Below the pieces are notes generated by a model that saw nothing but the letters and a program-made list of their open reading frames with translations, had not been told where the DNA came from and made no database searches. The position numbers and the translations under genes were made by a program. Shown in pieces: positions 1 through 14,124 of a stretch of DNA of 64,000 bases. The DNA is from Cruorifilaria tuberocauda (Eukaryota; Nematoda; Chromadorea; Rhabditida; Onchocercidae), in the NCBI GenBank assembly GCA_013365365.1, contig JABVXU010000229.1:22371-86370 (forward strand). The letters run 5' to 3'. Position 1 is the stretch's first letter; each line of letters begins with the position of its first letter.

Positions 1-297
1 ATCTTTAATAAGTTCTAGAAAATTTACGTTTTTGTTGCATGGAAGATAAAAGTTAGCAAAAAGATAATTCTTGTGATGTGTCATTTATAATTTTTTTAAG
101 AAATGATTCATAATTTTTCTTTAGAATTTCAAGAGATAAAGCCATCTTTATGCTTTGTCTTCTGAAGAAAATACTATGAAGAAGGTAAGAATGAGCCAAA
201 TAAATGAATCATAGACTCAAAAGAAATTCAATTTTTTTAAGTAGAAATTTATTTTAATATTAGAAATTTTATTGGACTAAGGCATGCTTATTTTTAG

Positions 298-2645
298 GTG
301 CTTTTGCGGGATTATAATTTAGAATCAGGAAAAAAATCTCAGTTATTCTCTGATGATGATATTCAAGGTTTATATTGTCAAGCGAAACATGTTGATCCAA
401 AAGCTATGGATGCTCATAGTTTGTTCCTTTCTGGACAAACTAAAGTACAGCAAGGTATGTTTTATTTTGTAAATATTCACTCATGGAATAATTCTCTGTA
501 TTTTTGCATTTTTATACATAAACATGTATAAAAAGTTTTTTCTCTTTTTAGGTCAATTACGTGCAGGGTTTGATTTAGTATTAGAATCTCTTAATCTGAT
601 GAACACTGTCTATGGTGCGGTGCATTCCGATATGGCGCAATGTATGCGTTTACTTGCTCGTCTTTCATACATCCTTGGTGATCCATCTGAAGCACTATCA
701 CAGCAGCACAAAGCAACATTGATGAGTGAGCGCTGTAATGGCTTGGATAGTGCTAATACTGTTATCGAATATGTCAGTTTATTTCTTTATTTTTCTTTTT
801 TATGAAAAATTTAGATCGCCTGAGAAATAATTATCTTTTTTAATGAATAGCGGAAGGTTTTATTTAAGGATTTCATTGATTTATTAATTTAGATTGTTGA
901 TTTAAAAAGGAACGGAAATGTAAACGGTTCTTTTTAAGTAATTTTCAAGTAAATTTATAGTAAAATACACTTTTTTGTGGTCGCATTATCCAAGGATCAT
1001 TTATTTTCTTCTTTCTACACAATAACCTAATGGACAATAGCATAATACTTCTGTTTTATTTTTGGGGTTTTAAAAACAAATTGAAATATTTCAACTTTGC
1101 CTATCAACATCTATTTCGTATATCAGCACACTTTCGACATTTCGATTATATCTGCAAGTGTAGAAGACGTCATGTTTGAGGATTTTGCAATTGCTAGATC
1201 TTATAATTTAAGCATATTTTGTTCCAGTTAAATCTCGCTCATTTTTCGTTTGCAAATCTTCACATTGCTGCTGCATTGAAATTACTTTATCGAGCTCGTT
1301 ATCTATTATTACTTATCCACGGTATGATTATTTAGCATTTCTTCTATCTTTAGAAGTCAGATATTAATTAGTAGACGATAGGACAATTTAAAAATCTTTT
1401 TATCAATATGGACTTTGCAGTTTTTACTTAATGAATTTGATGAACATTCTTTTGAAATTTTCCGTTTTTAATGAATATTCCTTTTTTTAGGAGAAAATCA
1501 TCCGTTCATGGCCGAAATAGACGCTAATATTGGCGTAATATTATATGCCGTGCAAGAATTCGATGATGCATTGAAATTTCTCCATAATGCACTGAAATTG
1601 CATCTAATCTATTTGGAACCGCAAGCTTTGAAAACAGCGCTCATCTATCATTTGATGGCAAGAACATATTCATGTCGTGGAGATTTTCGCACTGCCTTAC
1701 AAATGGAAAAGGTATTTTGGTAGATTAAAAAATATATATTTAGATTTTTTTCATTGTCTTTTTATAATTTAGAATTTTGAAAACATTGCGTAGATAGTTG
1801 ATATCGAATTTTTTCATCAGTTCCCAAAAATTCTAGAAACAAAGTAGTAAAATTTCGGAGAAATTTGTATAATGGATTTCCAAACTTTTTGATCCAAAAG
1901 TCAATTTGATTTCTAATAAAGCAGATAAACTTTTTTTTCAAAAAAAAAAATTTACGCATTAAAATTTTTTAGGAAACGTTTATAATTTATTCGAAAACTT
2001 TTGGCAATGATCATGAGAAGACCAAGGAAAGCAGTGAGTGCTTGAAGCATTTGACACAACAGGCTGTTACTTTCCAAAAACGTATCAATGAGGCTAATCG
2101 GCAGGGATCTAGCAATATTGGACAGCTTCTCCCTGTTGAGGTATATTTATTTAAAGAGTTTTTGAATTAAAATTTGATATATGAAATTACTTCATCATAC
2201 ATAGATGGAGGAATTAAGTGTTTAAGGTAAGGCAAGGTAGTGTGTTTGGGTTACATGAATATTCCAATGCAGTATAAAAATTGAGACATTGATACGGTAT
2301 AGTAACATTCGTTTAATTTAGTTCTAATTAAATTAAACTGAATTTTAATGGGCATCTTGTTTTCAGATTCATCGTCCATCATTACACAGTGTACTGGAAA
2401 TATTGAATATATTAAATGGAATAATATTCATACAGCTAAAGGGTATTTCGACATCTTTAGAAGTCAGTGAAAGAAAGGTCGAAAGTGCTGCTAATGATGA
2501 GACATTGGAAAATGGGCCCAGTAAGACGGAAAAGGATGATAATAATGGTGATGCAGCAACAGTTTCTTCACAACCACAGATGGATACTATTAGCTCTATC
2601 ATCAGCGGTACAGCACGTGTCATGCAAGAAGTTGCCTTAGATTAA
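298..2645 (+). CDS. clu-1: Clustered mitochondria protein (CLU/CLUH), 3' part
   Basis: This is the C-terminal 379 residues of a CLU/CLUH homologue, a large cytosolic protein that binds mRNAs for mitochondrial proteins and keeps mitochondria dispersed. Exons read in frame are 298-454, 552-772, 1228-1321, 1491-1711, 1973-2140 and 2367-2645, all with GT-AG introns. The first visible exon encodes LLRDYNLES and the [18 protein letters not shown] block. The middle exons encode the tetratricopeptide-like helices ([58 protein letters not shown]). The next exon has the family's [22 protein letters not shown] segment, and the last is a low-complexity Ser/Glu/Asp-rich tail ending [11 protein letters not shown]. 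The N-terminal CLU domain lies left of the window; no convincing exon was found in 1-297. Known for the family: CLU domain plus C-terminal TPRs. Identity is secure; the exact tail is inferred from an open frame. Confidence 0.93.
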
Positions 2646-5600
2646 ATGATTTTAGGAAAGAAAAATATTGTACCATCAGTTTGCACTGTCAACCAGTTTT
2701 TAACTTGAAATATTGTGAAGTTTTTTTTTCCTTCTGCAAGGAAATAAGTTGATGTGATGAACTCGATGTAAAAGAAAGTTATAGTAGTTGGAAGAAAAAA
2801 TATTTTCCAAAAGTTGACATTGAAATGCAAAGGGAAAATGAATTACGCAGATTACTGCGATGTTTAGATTAAAAATTTTTCTCCTTTTTCCTCATGACAG
2901 AGCTTGTAGTTATAGTGAAATATTTTTCATTAGTTCTGATGATAGCACTCAGATCAAATACTGCTCATCCTGTATTTCTGAAGTGTTCTTATTGCCAGTA
3001 GCTTTTTCGCGACTTTTTTTCGCCAGTTATTAGTATTCATTCTTGCTGCTCATTTGACTTTGTTGTTTTTTCTTTGATTTATCTATATTATTTTTTGCAT
3101 TTGTCAAGTAGAAATTTTGAATAATAACTTAAATTATGCACACTTTTGTTATTACTGTTGCTAAAAGGCGAATCTCAGTTTGGATTGAAAGTTTCGACCT
3201 TGTTTCACGAGAATTTCAACAATTCCTGTGTTATTTGACTGGCATCAAAATTCATATAAATATTGTTTTTCCCCAATAATTTCACTGAAGAGAACTGTTG
3301 GATTCATGCAGCAATCGTGTCATTGTAATATTAATGCTATGATACACAAAGTCTGTAATCCTAGTTGTTGAAGCCACCTCATAGAATTTTTTCAATCCCT
3401 TTAACTATGTTACTTCATAGAAGAGAAGTAGAGGGAGAGAAAGAGGAGAAAAAAAGAGTAGCTTGGATCGGATGGATTTAGCTATTACATAACGGAAATG
3501 TGATGTGCATTGTTGAAATATAATTCAAATTTAAAGATTTGTCCTTTTTTTTACCATAAAAGTTAAATGTTTGTCATCTTCAATTTGAACTTTTCTCATC
3601 TGTTTGCTCAGTAATGTGCAATCATTTAACACAACATTTATGTTAGTGTCCATTTTGTCATTAAACAAAATTATAGTTTAATTGAATGCTACACATTTTA
3701 TAAATTTCTTCTGATATGTGTAATACAGTTATTTATATGCGTGTGAATAATAATATATCATTCGAATACATATTATCCCGAGTTATCTATTATTTCTTGT
3801 TGTTATCCAAAAATAAATTGAAAGTATTAGAAGGCACAGACTTTGAGAAAAATGTTTCGATTGCTTATTGCTCTATTAATCATATATTTGAAAAAGTTGA
3901 TGCATTCCTGATATCAGGAACATGTTCTGCTCCAAATTTCCTTTTTCAAATTCTAAACTCAAATTTATTATTACTCTTTGTAACGACTATACTTGGTGTC
4001 AATAGCATATTCAAACAATGCATCAGAATGAGTTATGATGAATTGGTTGGCTAATTACTTAGGTAGAGATAAGTCGAAAAGGATGATTGATTGCTGTGAG
4101 GGAATTTTTAAATGAATACTTCATATTTTTTTTTGAAAAGAGTGCAGACAAAAAATGATGCATCAGTTTGTGAAATATTTCGAAAATTTCAAATCTACTA
4201 TTACAACACAATACTCTATAGTGAAGCAGTACCGGTAATATCCCACGCGTTTAACTGTAAGTCGCTTTTTTTCTTTGTTTTGAAGAAATCATTTTGTGCC
4301 CGTACTTGTAACTTTTTCTTCGTTTTTATAATCATTTACAGTCGATGGATTTAGTCTTAATTTTCTCCGTCGTTACTTATGCTTACTAAGTTTCCTTTTT
4401 TTTCATCCTCTGTGACCTCATTATCAAAGTTTTTGTTTTTCAGAATCCATCTGTGTGTATGTGTACGTATTTATGAGTTAAATGCGTGTAGTTATGTGTT
4501 TGGAAGGAATTTCACTGTCGAACGGAATATTCACGTATAGGTAACCGCTAAGAATAAACCAGTGTGACCTCATCTTTTATCTTTCTATATTTACGGTGAA
4601 ATCCACTTGAGTAGATATTTTCAAAGGATGGAATCTACCTTTCATCACAGTAATTTAAATATAATTTGAAATAAATTATATTTAATTGTATGTGTCGTCG
4701 TCGTACCCGGAATTTCATGCTGATCATAGATTTACTAGACATTCTCAGTATGCTTAATTTCTTCAGTTACTTTTATCATTTTATTTATCAGTTAGATCAT
4801 CTATCATAAGAATGATGTCGTTTCCTACCTAAAACTATAGAAAGATTGCAAAGGATATACAAACTATTCCATTATAAATTAAAATGATTTTAACAAAGCA
4901 TTTTAAAAATTTTACATTTTTTCTGAAAATTTTATTTTGTTTTCAAGTTTTATCTTGATTAATAAAAATAAACAGTCATGAAAGCAATTTTTCAAAAAAA
5001 AAAAATCATTGACAATTCAGATTATAGAACACTACAAATGCTTTTCCCGTATAATTTGAATGTTCGAGGCAGATGAATATAAATCCGTAATTTTTTTCAC
5101 GTATAGTGAGGGTAAAAAGGTAATCAAGATACTTATGTCGATCACTTATGATGATGTTATCAGTCACTTGAAACAAGTGTTCTTTTAAAATCACCCATAA
5201 TCCTCTTGCAATTTGGTCCTGAGTTAAAATTCAGAAAGATTAGCATGTATTTCTAGATAGCGGATTTGATAAAGTCTAGAACTAAGAAATCAAAAAAAAG
5301 TGATAACATATGTACAGTAATGATTAAAAGAGTTGGTATAGGAATTATTCAATGAATTATTGAAAATGAAATGATTGAAAGAAGACATATAGTACACATG
5401 GACCGGCCATAAATAGATATTACGAATCTTTCGAGAAATCATAACTAAAGTTTCACATAGGGATAGCTAAAATTATTTTCTATAAAACGGAAAAAAACTT
5501 GTAAAGAAAGGCTGAGATTAGAAATCGCCACAGATTCAATCATGAGGAATAATGAGAGAGATTGCAGTTCAATGTTGTTAATATTTTACATCTTTCGATT

Positions 5601-5818
5601 TCTAATAAATATAAAACAAAACAAAGTTCATAAAGAATTTTTAACTAGATATTACGATAAACTCTGCAAGTCCTGACAGTAAAACATATGAGAGAATTAT
5701 ATTCTAAAGAGAATAAGAATTGTAATATCTTTTGATGGACAAATGGATTTAGAGAAGCTAATTTTTGAACTCCAATAATAATATATAAATTACATTAGCA
5801 CCTATTAGTTTATCTTTA
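2646..5818. other. Non-coding interval between convergent clu-1 and nra-4
   Basis: About 3.2 kb between two genes that end toward each other. It should hold both 3' untranslated regions. It is AT-rich with poly-T and poly-A runs. Open frames up to about 110 codons occur (for example 3716-4054) but have a random-looking, Leu/Ile/Phe/Asn-rich composition and no recognisable motif. No RNA gene, repeat array or further exon was recognised. Confidence 0.6.
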
Positions 5819-8800
5819 CTATGCCTTTTTCAATTTTTGTCGTTTTCTAGTTGCATCAGCATAATCATCGTTAGGTGATAGACTACGTTGTGGCAATGAT
5901 ATGCTCGATAATCGAACAAATATTTCCTCCATGAAAGAGATGGCCTGAAATTTGAATTAAGTGAATGCAATTTTTACTAATGCAGAAAAATATCTCACAA
6001 TGAATCTGCAGTAAACTCAAATCTCACGAATTTCCATGAGAAAAATGAAATATTTCGACAGGTTATTAAGAATCTAATCCCAAAAAAAAGCTTATAACCA
6101 GGATGTCATGCTCGAATAACACAAGCAAGCATATAAAATACTTACATATGAGTCAAGAGAACCATAAAATTGTAAAAAACAATTATAGCCTCCAGCTCGA
6201 GATTATATCTAATAACTTGCTATGATATTCCTCATTTCATTTCACATGTATATATGTAATAAACAATAAAAAAATAAGTAAAACCTTTTGATGATTGAAA
6301 AATAGATATGCAATAAGGAAGAAAAATGGAAGTGCGAAATAGCTGCCGCTTGATATTTCCACTTCAGATTTCCGCTGAAAACTTGATTGACTAAAAACTA
6401 AAAATTTGCAAAAAAAAAATATATATATATACAATGTCAATCACTAAGAGGCATGGAATATAAGAAAAGATTAAGTTCCAAAAATTTTCATTCAACAATC
6501 ATAAAAGCATAATAACTACTAAAAAAATGTTCCAATTTTGATATGATTCAACCATGTCACGGACCAATGGAGAAAAAGTCAGTGGATTACAAAATGGATA
6601 CTTTTAAGTAATTATACAACAAATACCCGTTAGAAATTAAAAAAGAAAAAACACAAAAAAATGGTAGAAAAAAGAAAAGAGGAAAAACTTGTTATAAAGA
6701 AATGATACAACTAACTTGTGGACGTACACTTAACGATACAGCTTTAAATGTTTCATTTGCAGCGAAGAAAACTTCGGCAGAATCCAGTTTTTGATTACCT
6801 GCACCATACATTGTCTCAAATCGAACCGAATATATCTTGAAAAAAATCATGACATGAGTTTAAAAGCGAAAAAATTTTTCTTATGTACAAAATTTCATTC
6901 TCAACAGAGGAGTAATGCATCATTTTCAGTAATGTACAATAAAAATTAAGAATATTGGAGAAAAGAACTTACTGAGTTATCCACTGTAGGAATTTCGAAG
7001 TAAAATACAGTAGATGGTGCCACAACGGTTGCTTGTTGAATTAAATTACCGCTTTTGTAAAGACCAATTTTATACTGCGGTGGTGAATTAATATCAATAA
7101 ATACAACATCACCAGCAACATCTACTCGTTCGTCGATATGTGTCAATACGAAATCAATTCCATTAACATCTTCGGTATTAACCTAGACGCAAAATAACAG
7201 TGTTTTGTAAATAGCTACTTCCGTTTGACTACTCGAACAAAAAGAAGAATAGCAAATATGAAAAAATTTAAGCTTGGAAGATGCTATACAGTCTATCCAT
7301 TAATTTAGTACGAAGACAGGTTTGACTGATAAATGAACAATATTCAATTAGCATAGTGGAAGTAAAAAATTCGCAACCACAAAGGTCTTTCATGCTTGAA
7401 TACAGAACCAGTATTCTTCCTGAGAAAATATTTTTGCTTATCTTCTAACTAATCACTTGAAAACATACCATGATGTCATAATATTTTGGGTATGACTGCA
7501 AGCGTTGACCGCTCGGCGTTTTCAGTACCAACTGATAAACACACTTCGGATGAAGACCACGAATTCGATATTCACCATTTTCATTCGTTGTATCTTCCTC
7601 TTGCAATTGATTGCATTGTTCAGACACTGCTTCGACAGTCATTGCTGACACTGGTTGACCAGCTGGATATAAAACTTTGCCAAAAACACTGAAAGCTTTT
7701 TGTTAACATATCCAGTATGAAATAAACAATAAGTCCTAGAAATTCAGAAAGACGTACCGTGAGAATTATCTGAAAACAAACAGAAAAAAGAAGTTGATCA
7801 GATCAATATTGCTAAACTAATATTTTATTGTGATATATTTATACAAATCACGAGATTTGACACTTACCTATATGCAAATCGATGCCCTTTCAAATTTATT
7901 GTTTCAAATTCACCCTCTTTGATATTTACTGTTATTGATTTCGGATCAAATTTATACTCCTGTAGTATGGGACGTAAAAAATATTCTCCAGGTCGCTGAA
8001 AATAAATTCTGGACAATTTAATGATATAAAATGCGAGATGCAATGATTCCGAGTATTTAAGTTCGAACTCAATTTTAAGCTATTGTAAATGATCTATGGT
8101 AATTTTTTTACAATAAAAACCGTACAACAAGGTTAGATATATAATTAGTAGAAACGGATTGAAATCAAACACGCCTAGCACAAAATATCGAAATCTGAAT
8201 TAAGACAAAGACGGAAAACTCACCAAGCCAACGAAGATGATTTTTCCAGTATTATCAATGAAGTTGTTCGAGCGGTAATTCTCAGCACCGCTTAAAGAAA
8301 TAAGTACATTAGAAAGTGGCTCATCCGTTTCAGCATCAGTAGCAATAATGATCAGCTGTGACAGTTTTATGGCATTCAACACTCCTAGTTTCTCTGTTTT
8401 TTCAAATTTATATCCACTTTTATCGGCGACTATATCGAATTCTTTAACACTTCGCACTGGACCTATTCTGAAAATCAGAAATTACAAATTTTAAAGTATT
8501 TTATGCAATTGAAGAAGTTTTTGAGATGCGCAACCAATCTTTATCAATCATTAACCAAATGGAAGAGAATTTATGCAAGTTGATCTCATATCAAAATTCT
8601 GGACAGCGCAATTACCTAAATTTTCCGTCAGCATCGGTTATTGATTCAAGAATAACTTTTGGATCATTTTTGTGCAGTGAGCGGATATTCACGTCCTTGA
8701 CAGCTGGTATCACTTGTCCTTCCAAAAAGATACCTTTATCAGCTTTGAAAGTTTTTTCATCCAAATGGCATTCAGCTAAAAGTAACAAGAAATTCGGTAA

Positions 8801-11800
8801 GTATTTAATAAAAAGTTTGATAAACACAGTAATTACCACAGAAGTAAAGAAATAAAAAGTAAAATGGTATTAAAAAACTTGCCATTGAACTTAAAAACAT
8901 GAGAAGTTGGATTGAAAAGATAAGTTTTTGACTGAGGTGTAAGAGTGACAAGTGCATCAGCATCCAGTGACGATAAATAAAATGTGAACGATAATCTTTT
9001 TTCAGTTGAAGATGTCACCTAAATAATTAAGTTTGAAGTAAAACTTCTCAAGAAAACGATAAAAAGTTTGAATGATTAAGAAAAAATAAGCGTTCAAATT
9101 CTAACCATTTTTACAATGCCATCTAAATAATGTTACAGTGAGATTAAAAATTTCTTACAATCTTAAATATATCTTTACAACTCTTGCAAGCAAAATATAA
9201 AACTAGAATATTTCACGCGTTCGTATATCCAGCTGTACGATGATTCAATCTAATAAAGAGATAAAGCTCATAAAGTAATCCATAAGTACAAGAATTCCTA
9301 TAATCTAAAATGTATACATGTTACATCCTCTCTACTTGGATTCATTGATTAACTGTATAATTATAAGTCGCTGAAGAGAAAGCAGAAAGGTTGAAAGATA
9401 AGTAAAGATACCGGAATCACTTGTTCATCGGTACTGGACTTGACGGACAAGGTAAAATCATTAAGCTGTTTCACTTTGTGATCTAATTCTATCGAAGCAG
9501 ACGTCAGAAATTTTGAAGCAGAAGCAACAAGTGGGACTTCCTGTGGGATGCTAATTTCATATGACTGTTTGTCGAATTTATAACAAGCTTCAAATACGAT
9601 AGTATAAATGCCGGCCAGTGGAATGCAGAAAGAAAAATGCCCAGCCGGTATATTAAGCGAACCACTGATTTGCGGTTTTTCCAACATACTCCACTTCTGG
9701 AATAGGACATTTTCTGAGATGCAGCGTTCTTACATATAATATTGATTATTTCTCAGTCAATTCTGATGAAAAGTTAAAAATATTAAATATATCAATGATA
9801 TAATTTAAACCGCTTTAGCCGGATGTGACAACTGGGTTTTCGTTCGATATCCTACTTGACGAAATATGACGTTATTCAAATCAGCAGTTTCAATAACAAC
9901 ATCCATTTTTGTTTTTTCCCAACAAAATCGTTCGTTATCCATCATTTTCACTGCAAAATCAATTTAAATTATTTACAGTACAAAGCACGTTTTAGCTAAA
10001 AATACCTTAATTAAGTTTAATTAGAGTGGTTACATGAATCACTTACATTTATAGGAATCTGGAGCTACTTGATGAAAAATAAACTGATCAGTGCCTTCAA
10101 GGCTTTCTATCAATACTTCTTCTCTCCACAGTTCTATCTTCACAATATCACAGTCATCTGCAATAATCATCATTGAAATTACAAATAATATATCAAATGC
10201 TCAAATGCGAACATCAAAAATTCACAATAATTATTTCCAATTTGCTGAAAAAATTTTCAATAAACGAAAAAAAGTTGTAAGCGAGAAATGGTACTAAAAA
10301 TTAAAGTATAACCATTCAGAAAAAAAGAGACTTTTCAGCAAGACAATGATCTAAGATCTAAGCTTGACTTAATCTTGTAAATAATGATGCAAACTTCAAA
10401 GCTCAGAAAATTTTCAATATTCTAAAGTACGATAACTGCAAAAAAACTTCAGAAAATACGAACCTATGCAGATGACGCTAACATTCAAATCGGTTCTGAA
10501 TTGACTAAATAAAATATCAAGTACAGGACCCTTCGATAAATCGATTTCATGTTGTTTTGGGGTCAATATTAGATTATTTGCAGAAGAAACCTAAAATTAA
10601 ATATAAAAAAAAAACGACTTAAAACTGCTTAACATTTCAATTCAAAATATGCGTTTATGAACAACAAAGAATAAGACCTTTGTAACATGATAATATTTTA
10701 GTATATAATATTTTAGTAGTCTCTTCACTTATTATGTCTATTACAACGTTGTATAGGTACTAAATGAATTAAAAAAGCCCAGCATCAAAAAGGAATGAAA
10801 TTAAGAAATGGTTCTTTCCGATATATGGTTATAATTATTAACTGCAGTAAGCATGAACATATACTTAAGTAATGTTAAGCCTTCGTAAACAACAAGGTAA
10901 AGACTCCATGGAAATATATGTAATTTAAAAAAAAGGAAGGAAATAAAGAGCTTGAAACTGCACCGAAACGACGTATCTTCCAACTTCTTGCAAATTGCAT
11001 ATCTTTTCGCTGCTCTTTATATGCAATAACTTTACGGCTTTTGTTTGCTTATTTGTAAAAGTGATCGACATTATATGGTTAACACTTTCTTCCACACTCA
11101 CCGTAACACATACGTCTACCCTGAAAAAATAAAAATATAACTAAAGTTAAAAAACTGTTAATTTCAACTAACGCACAACTTTAAAATGCGGTACCGCGTC
11201 AACTATAATTCTAATACCAAACATCTTACATTTTAAAATTCATTTATTTATTTGGTTCATTGATTCATCGTGATATCACTTTTACTTTAAGAATGATGAA
11301 CGGGAAGAGAAAGGAAAGTCATCGAATAATTAAATATTTCTAAGGGCAAGTATGATTTACCTTTCGGCAACAATGTCCGGAATTTCAGCATTTTCTGCAG
11401 TCAACTTGATGTTTACCGTACTGAAATCAAAATGATCCTTTCGGGCAGTTATTGTGTAGTTTTCATCTTGTAAGTCGCCAAGTATATACCTAGAAAGAAT
11501 ATTAGACTAAACAGAACATGCCATGAAAATTTTTGAAAATAACATCACACGAAGAAAACAAGGCAATACAAAAAACACATGCAAACAATTTCAACTTGTT
11601 CCAATTTGTTCATGCCATTTTTCTAAAAGTTTTTAACTCTTAGCATCAAATGTAATCTTTGTTATTCTAGCAAAAAGTTTTGGTAAGTTAGAAATTACCG
11701 TCCATTGGCATCAGTTTTCCCTTTCATTTCACCATTTACATAAATAACTGCATCGACAACTGGCAATCCAGATAGGAGTACTTGACCTTTACTACTAAAT

Positions 11801-14124
11801 CCAAGTGTGTTGAAGACAACCTTCAAATAGAAAAAGTATTACCAAATTGAAAATATTGAAAATAAAAAAAAATTGAAAATAAAAAAATAAAAAAGCTTAT
11901 TGAAAATAAAAGTTAATTTGGTACTAATATTAACAAGATCTTCAGTACATGAACACATGATATACAACTTTCAGTGCGGCAAAACAGTGCTGAAAATAGC
12001 TAAAGCTACAATATTTGTACTTGACCTATAGATAATACAACATAAATATATAAAACTGGATTTTTATTCTGAGAAATATATAAATAATAGAAAATTATGG
12101 CGTAATCTTAACTTTTTCTATTTTAACATAGTATAAAAAACTGCAAAGACAGTGCAATTTATAAAATCAATATAATTTAAAAATCAAAAAAAAAATTTTT
12201 TTTAATTTGAAAAAAATCTGAAAAATTAAACCTTTTCTGCAGATGATCTCATCGTGATTTCCTTCAATTCCGGTGAAAAACTAAAACGAATTTTATCAGT
12301 GGAAAGAGATGGTTGGATGGTGTACAGTCCTGGCGGTAGGCACGGGAACTGAGCTATGCCTTTATTATCAGTCTTTATTTTGCAAACAAGTTTTCGATTA
12401 AATTTTTCTTCTTTTCCCATATCAGCCAATCCTTCGTTACAGTACGGTAGCTACAAAAGATAACAACAATGTTAAAGGTTTTCATAACTTATAGATTAAT
12501 TACTAACACCGACTTGTAGAAAATATCAAAAATTTTTCAGTTTTTTATCAAATATGACTTAATATAGTAGGAAACGATATGTATCAAAAAAAAATCATAG
12601 CTATACATGCCATATATTGCATATATTATAAGAATAACAATTTCTAAATAATTTCAATGAGCAGATTACCAATAGATTTGGATCTGTAAAAATGAGTTTT
12701 GTAGAGATGAACTTTCCAATTTTTATATTACTGAAAATCATTTTTTAGCGATTGCAATATTAGAAAATTTTCGTAACTTGCCTTTACGATAGCTTTCGAA
12801 TAAAGTGCTATGGAAACTCCAGCTACTTGATGCTTCTTAGATAAAACAGAAACTGTCAACAAATGTCCGGATATTTTCAGATCCGGTGATACGCGAACCG
12901 GTGATGTTGTAATCGACACTGGTACTTTATTAAGCTCAATGCATTCTGTGCTATCACTTGCGGTTGATACCTTCAGAGGAAAGATGAAACACAATTAGTA
13001 ATAAGTTGTGCGGAGAACTAAAATTTAATATTAAAAATTCATCAAAGTGATCATGACACACACGTCTATTCCAACAATCCATCTATCGGTCCACATTTAT
13101 TTATTTTAAAATAAAAACAAGAAACATTTTAACTAATATTAAGAAAAATATATAAAAGAGATAACTTACTAAATATTTTCCAGGCGATGCTCGAAATCTA
13201 TATGTCCCATTGGTAGTCGTTTTTGTTTCCGATACAACAGTGCCATTTTCGGCAATAAGAATCAATGCAACATCTGCAGGACCATTGTCATCACTACTTC
13301 GTAGTATACCTTCGACAGCGAAAGCGTTCAAAACAAAATTTATATCCTCGCCTTTAGTGCATAAATCATTTTTCCCATCTACTTTCAGATTAAAAATACT
13401 TGGCTCTGAAATAAAGTTTTACAAACCTTCTTTTTTAAGAGAGAGAGAGAGAAAAAGTAACGAGAAAAGCGGAAAAAAGAGGATGAAACGACCAACAGAA
13501 AATGATTCAAAGAAATGTTTCATTGCTATAGAATCATTTTTCCTTTTACCATTTTAAAATATCGAGTGATTAAAAGTAAAAATAGTCTTGAAAAGAGCAC
13601 TTACCAAAGAACCACCCATCTGGAGCGAAAAGACGTATGGAATAATCACCCTTGTTGTATACCGGAATCATATAATAACCATTCGTTGGACTGCATTCCG
13701 TTTCAAATTTCAAATTTCCTTCAGCAGTAAACAATTTAACCTACGAACAGATAAATTTAAGTTAAAAATGCCATCCATAAAAAAAAATGTACACAGAACC
13801 GTTTGAATTAAGATATACTTTATGCAAAATATCGTTCCCACTTGGCTGATTTCTTTGAAACTTTCGAATTTTTGATCTTTTAATAAATAAAAACCATTAG
13901 AAAATTAAATTAACATTCAATACTGCGTTAAAGCCTGCCAAATGATTCACTTCCGATTAGGGTTTTTGCTATATGATATCAAATTTTCAAACCTGTATTT
14001 TTGAATAATCGATCGGGACATCTTGTGATTTGACAAAACCTCCGCAACTGTAAACTTCACCTGATGCTGTTGAAAGGCATATAAAAACAAGTGTAACCCA
14101 TTTAAGGGTATTTATATAACCCAT
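5819..14124 (-). CDS. nra-4: Nodal modulator (NOMO) homologue, ER membrane protein
   Basis: Complete 21-exon gene, 1138 aa. NOMO is a type I ER membrane protein with a long lumenal array of beta-sandwich domains that works with nicalin (C. elegans NRA-2/NRA-4 affect acetylcholine receptor composition) and associates with translocons. Exons, 5' to 3': 14124-13993, 13740-13605, 13405-13170, 12970-12782, 12450-12232, 11820-11699, 11489-11361, 11120-10964, 10590-10464, 10157-10047, 9950-9811, 9696-9412, 9018-8883, 8775-8616, 8467-8224, 7995-7868, 7688-7469, 7182-6973, 6835-6716, 6374-6285, 5944-5819; every phase closes. A signal peptide covers about residues 1-22. Family landmarks include YYMIPVYNKGDYSIRL, EIPDIVAERVDV, NVIFRQVGY, GQVIPAVKDVNIR and LSNVLISLSGAE. 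One membrane segment (about 1077-1093, SYFALPFFFLIAYLFF) precedes a basic 41-residue tail ending KLKKA, which fits a KXKXX ER-retrieval signal. Two introns use GC donors. Confidence 0.95.
8776..8882 (-). other. nra-4: GC-AG intron 13 of nra-4
   Basis: The donor reads AATG|GCAAGT and the acceptor TTTTAG. Only the GC donor joins FKFN to AECHLDEKTF in frame. The nearest GT (GGCAA|GTTTTT) would shift the frame into a stop. Apart from the C it matches the donor consensus perfectly, which is normal for GC-AG introns handled by the major spliceosome. Confidence 0.85.
12451..12781 (-). other. nra-4: Probable GC-AG intron 4 of nra-4
   Basis: The donor reads AAAG|GCAAGT after the exon ending ALYSKAIVK. 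The acceptor TTTGTAG precedes LPYCNEGLAD. A weaker in-frame alternative, ATC|GTAAAG two codons upstream, would give a GT-AG intron and drop Val-Lys. The GC site is preferred because its surrounding bases match the donor consensus much better. Confidence 0.65.

Noticed and set aside
1..297. Possible upstream clu-1 exon near 125-184 ending AAG|GTAAGA
   Set aside because: The frame needed to join the exon at 298 contains a stop (TAA at 137-139), and the translation does not resemble CLU proteins.
3716..4354. Two plus-strand open frames of 112 and 80 codons downstream of clu-1
   Set aside because: The composition is what AT-rich DNA gives by chance. There are no splice-phase partners and no motifs, and they lie in the presumed 3' untranslated region.
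7486..7692. Plus-strand open frame antisense to nra-4
   Set aside because: It is the mirror frame of a well-supported nra-4 exon; similar antisense frames at 8526-8855 and 13210-13557 were dropped for the same reason.
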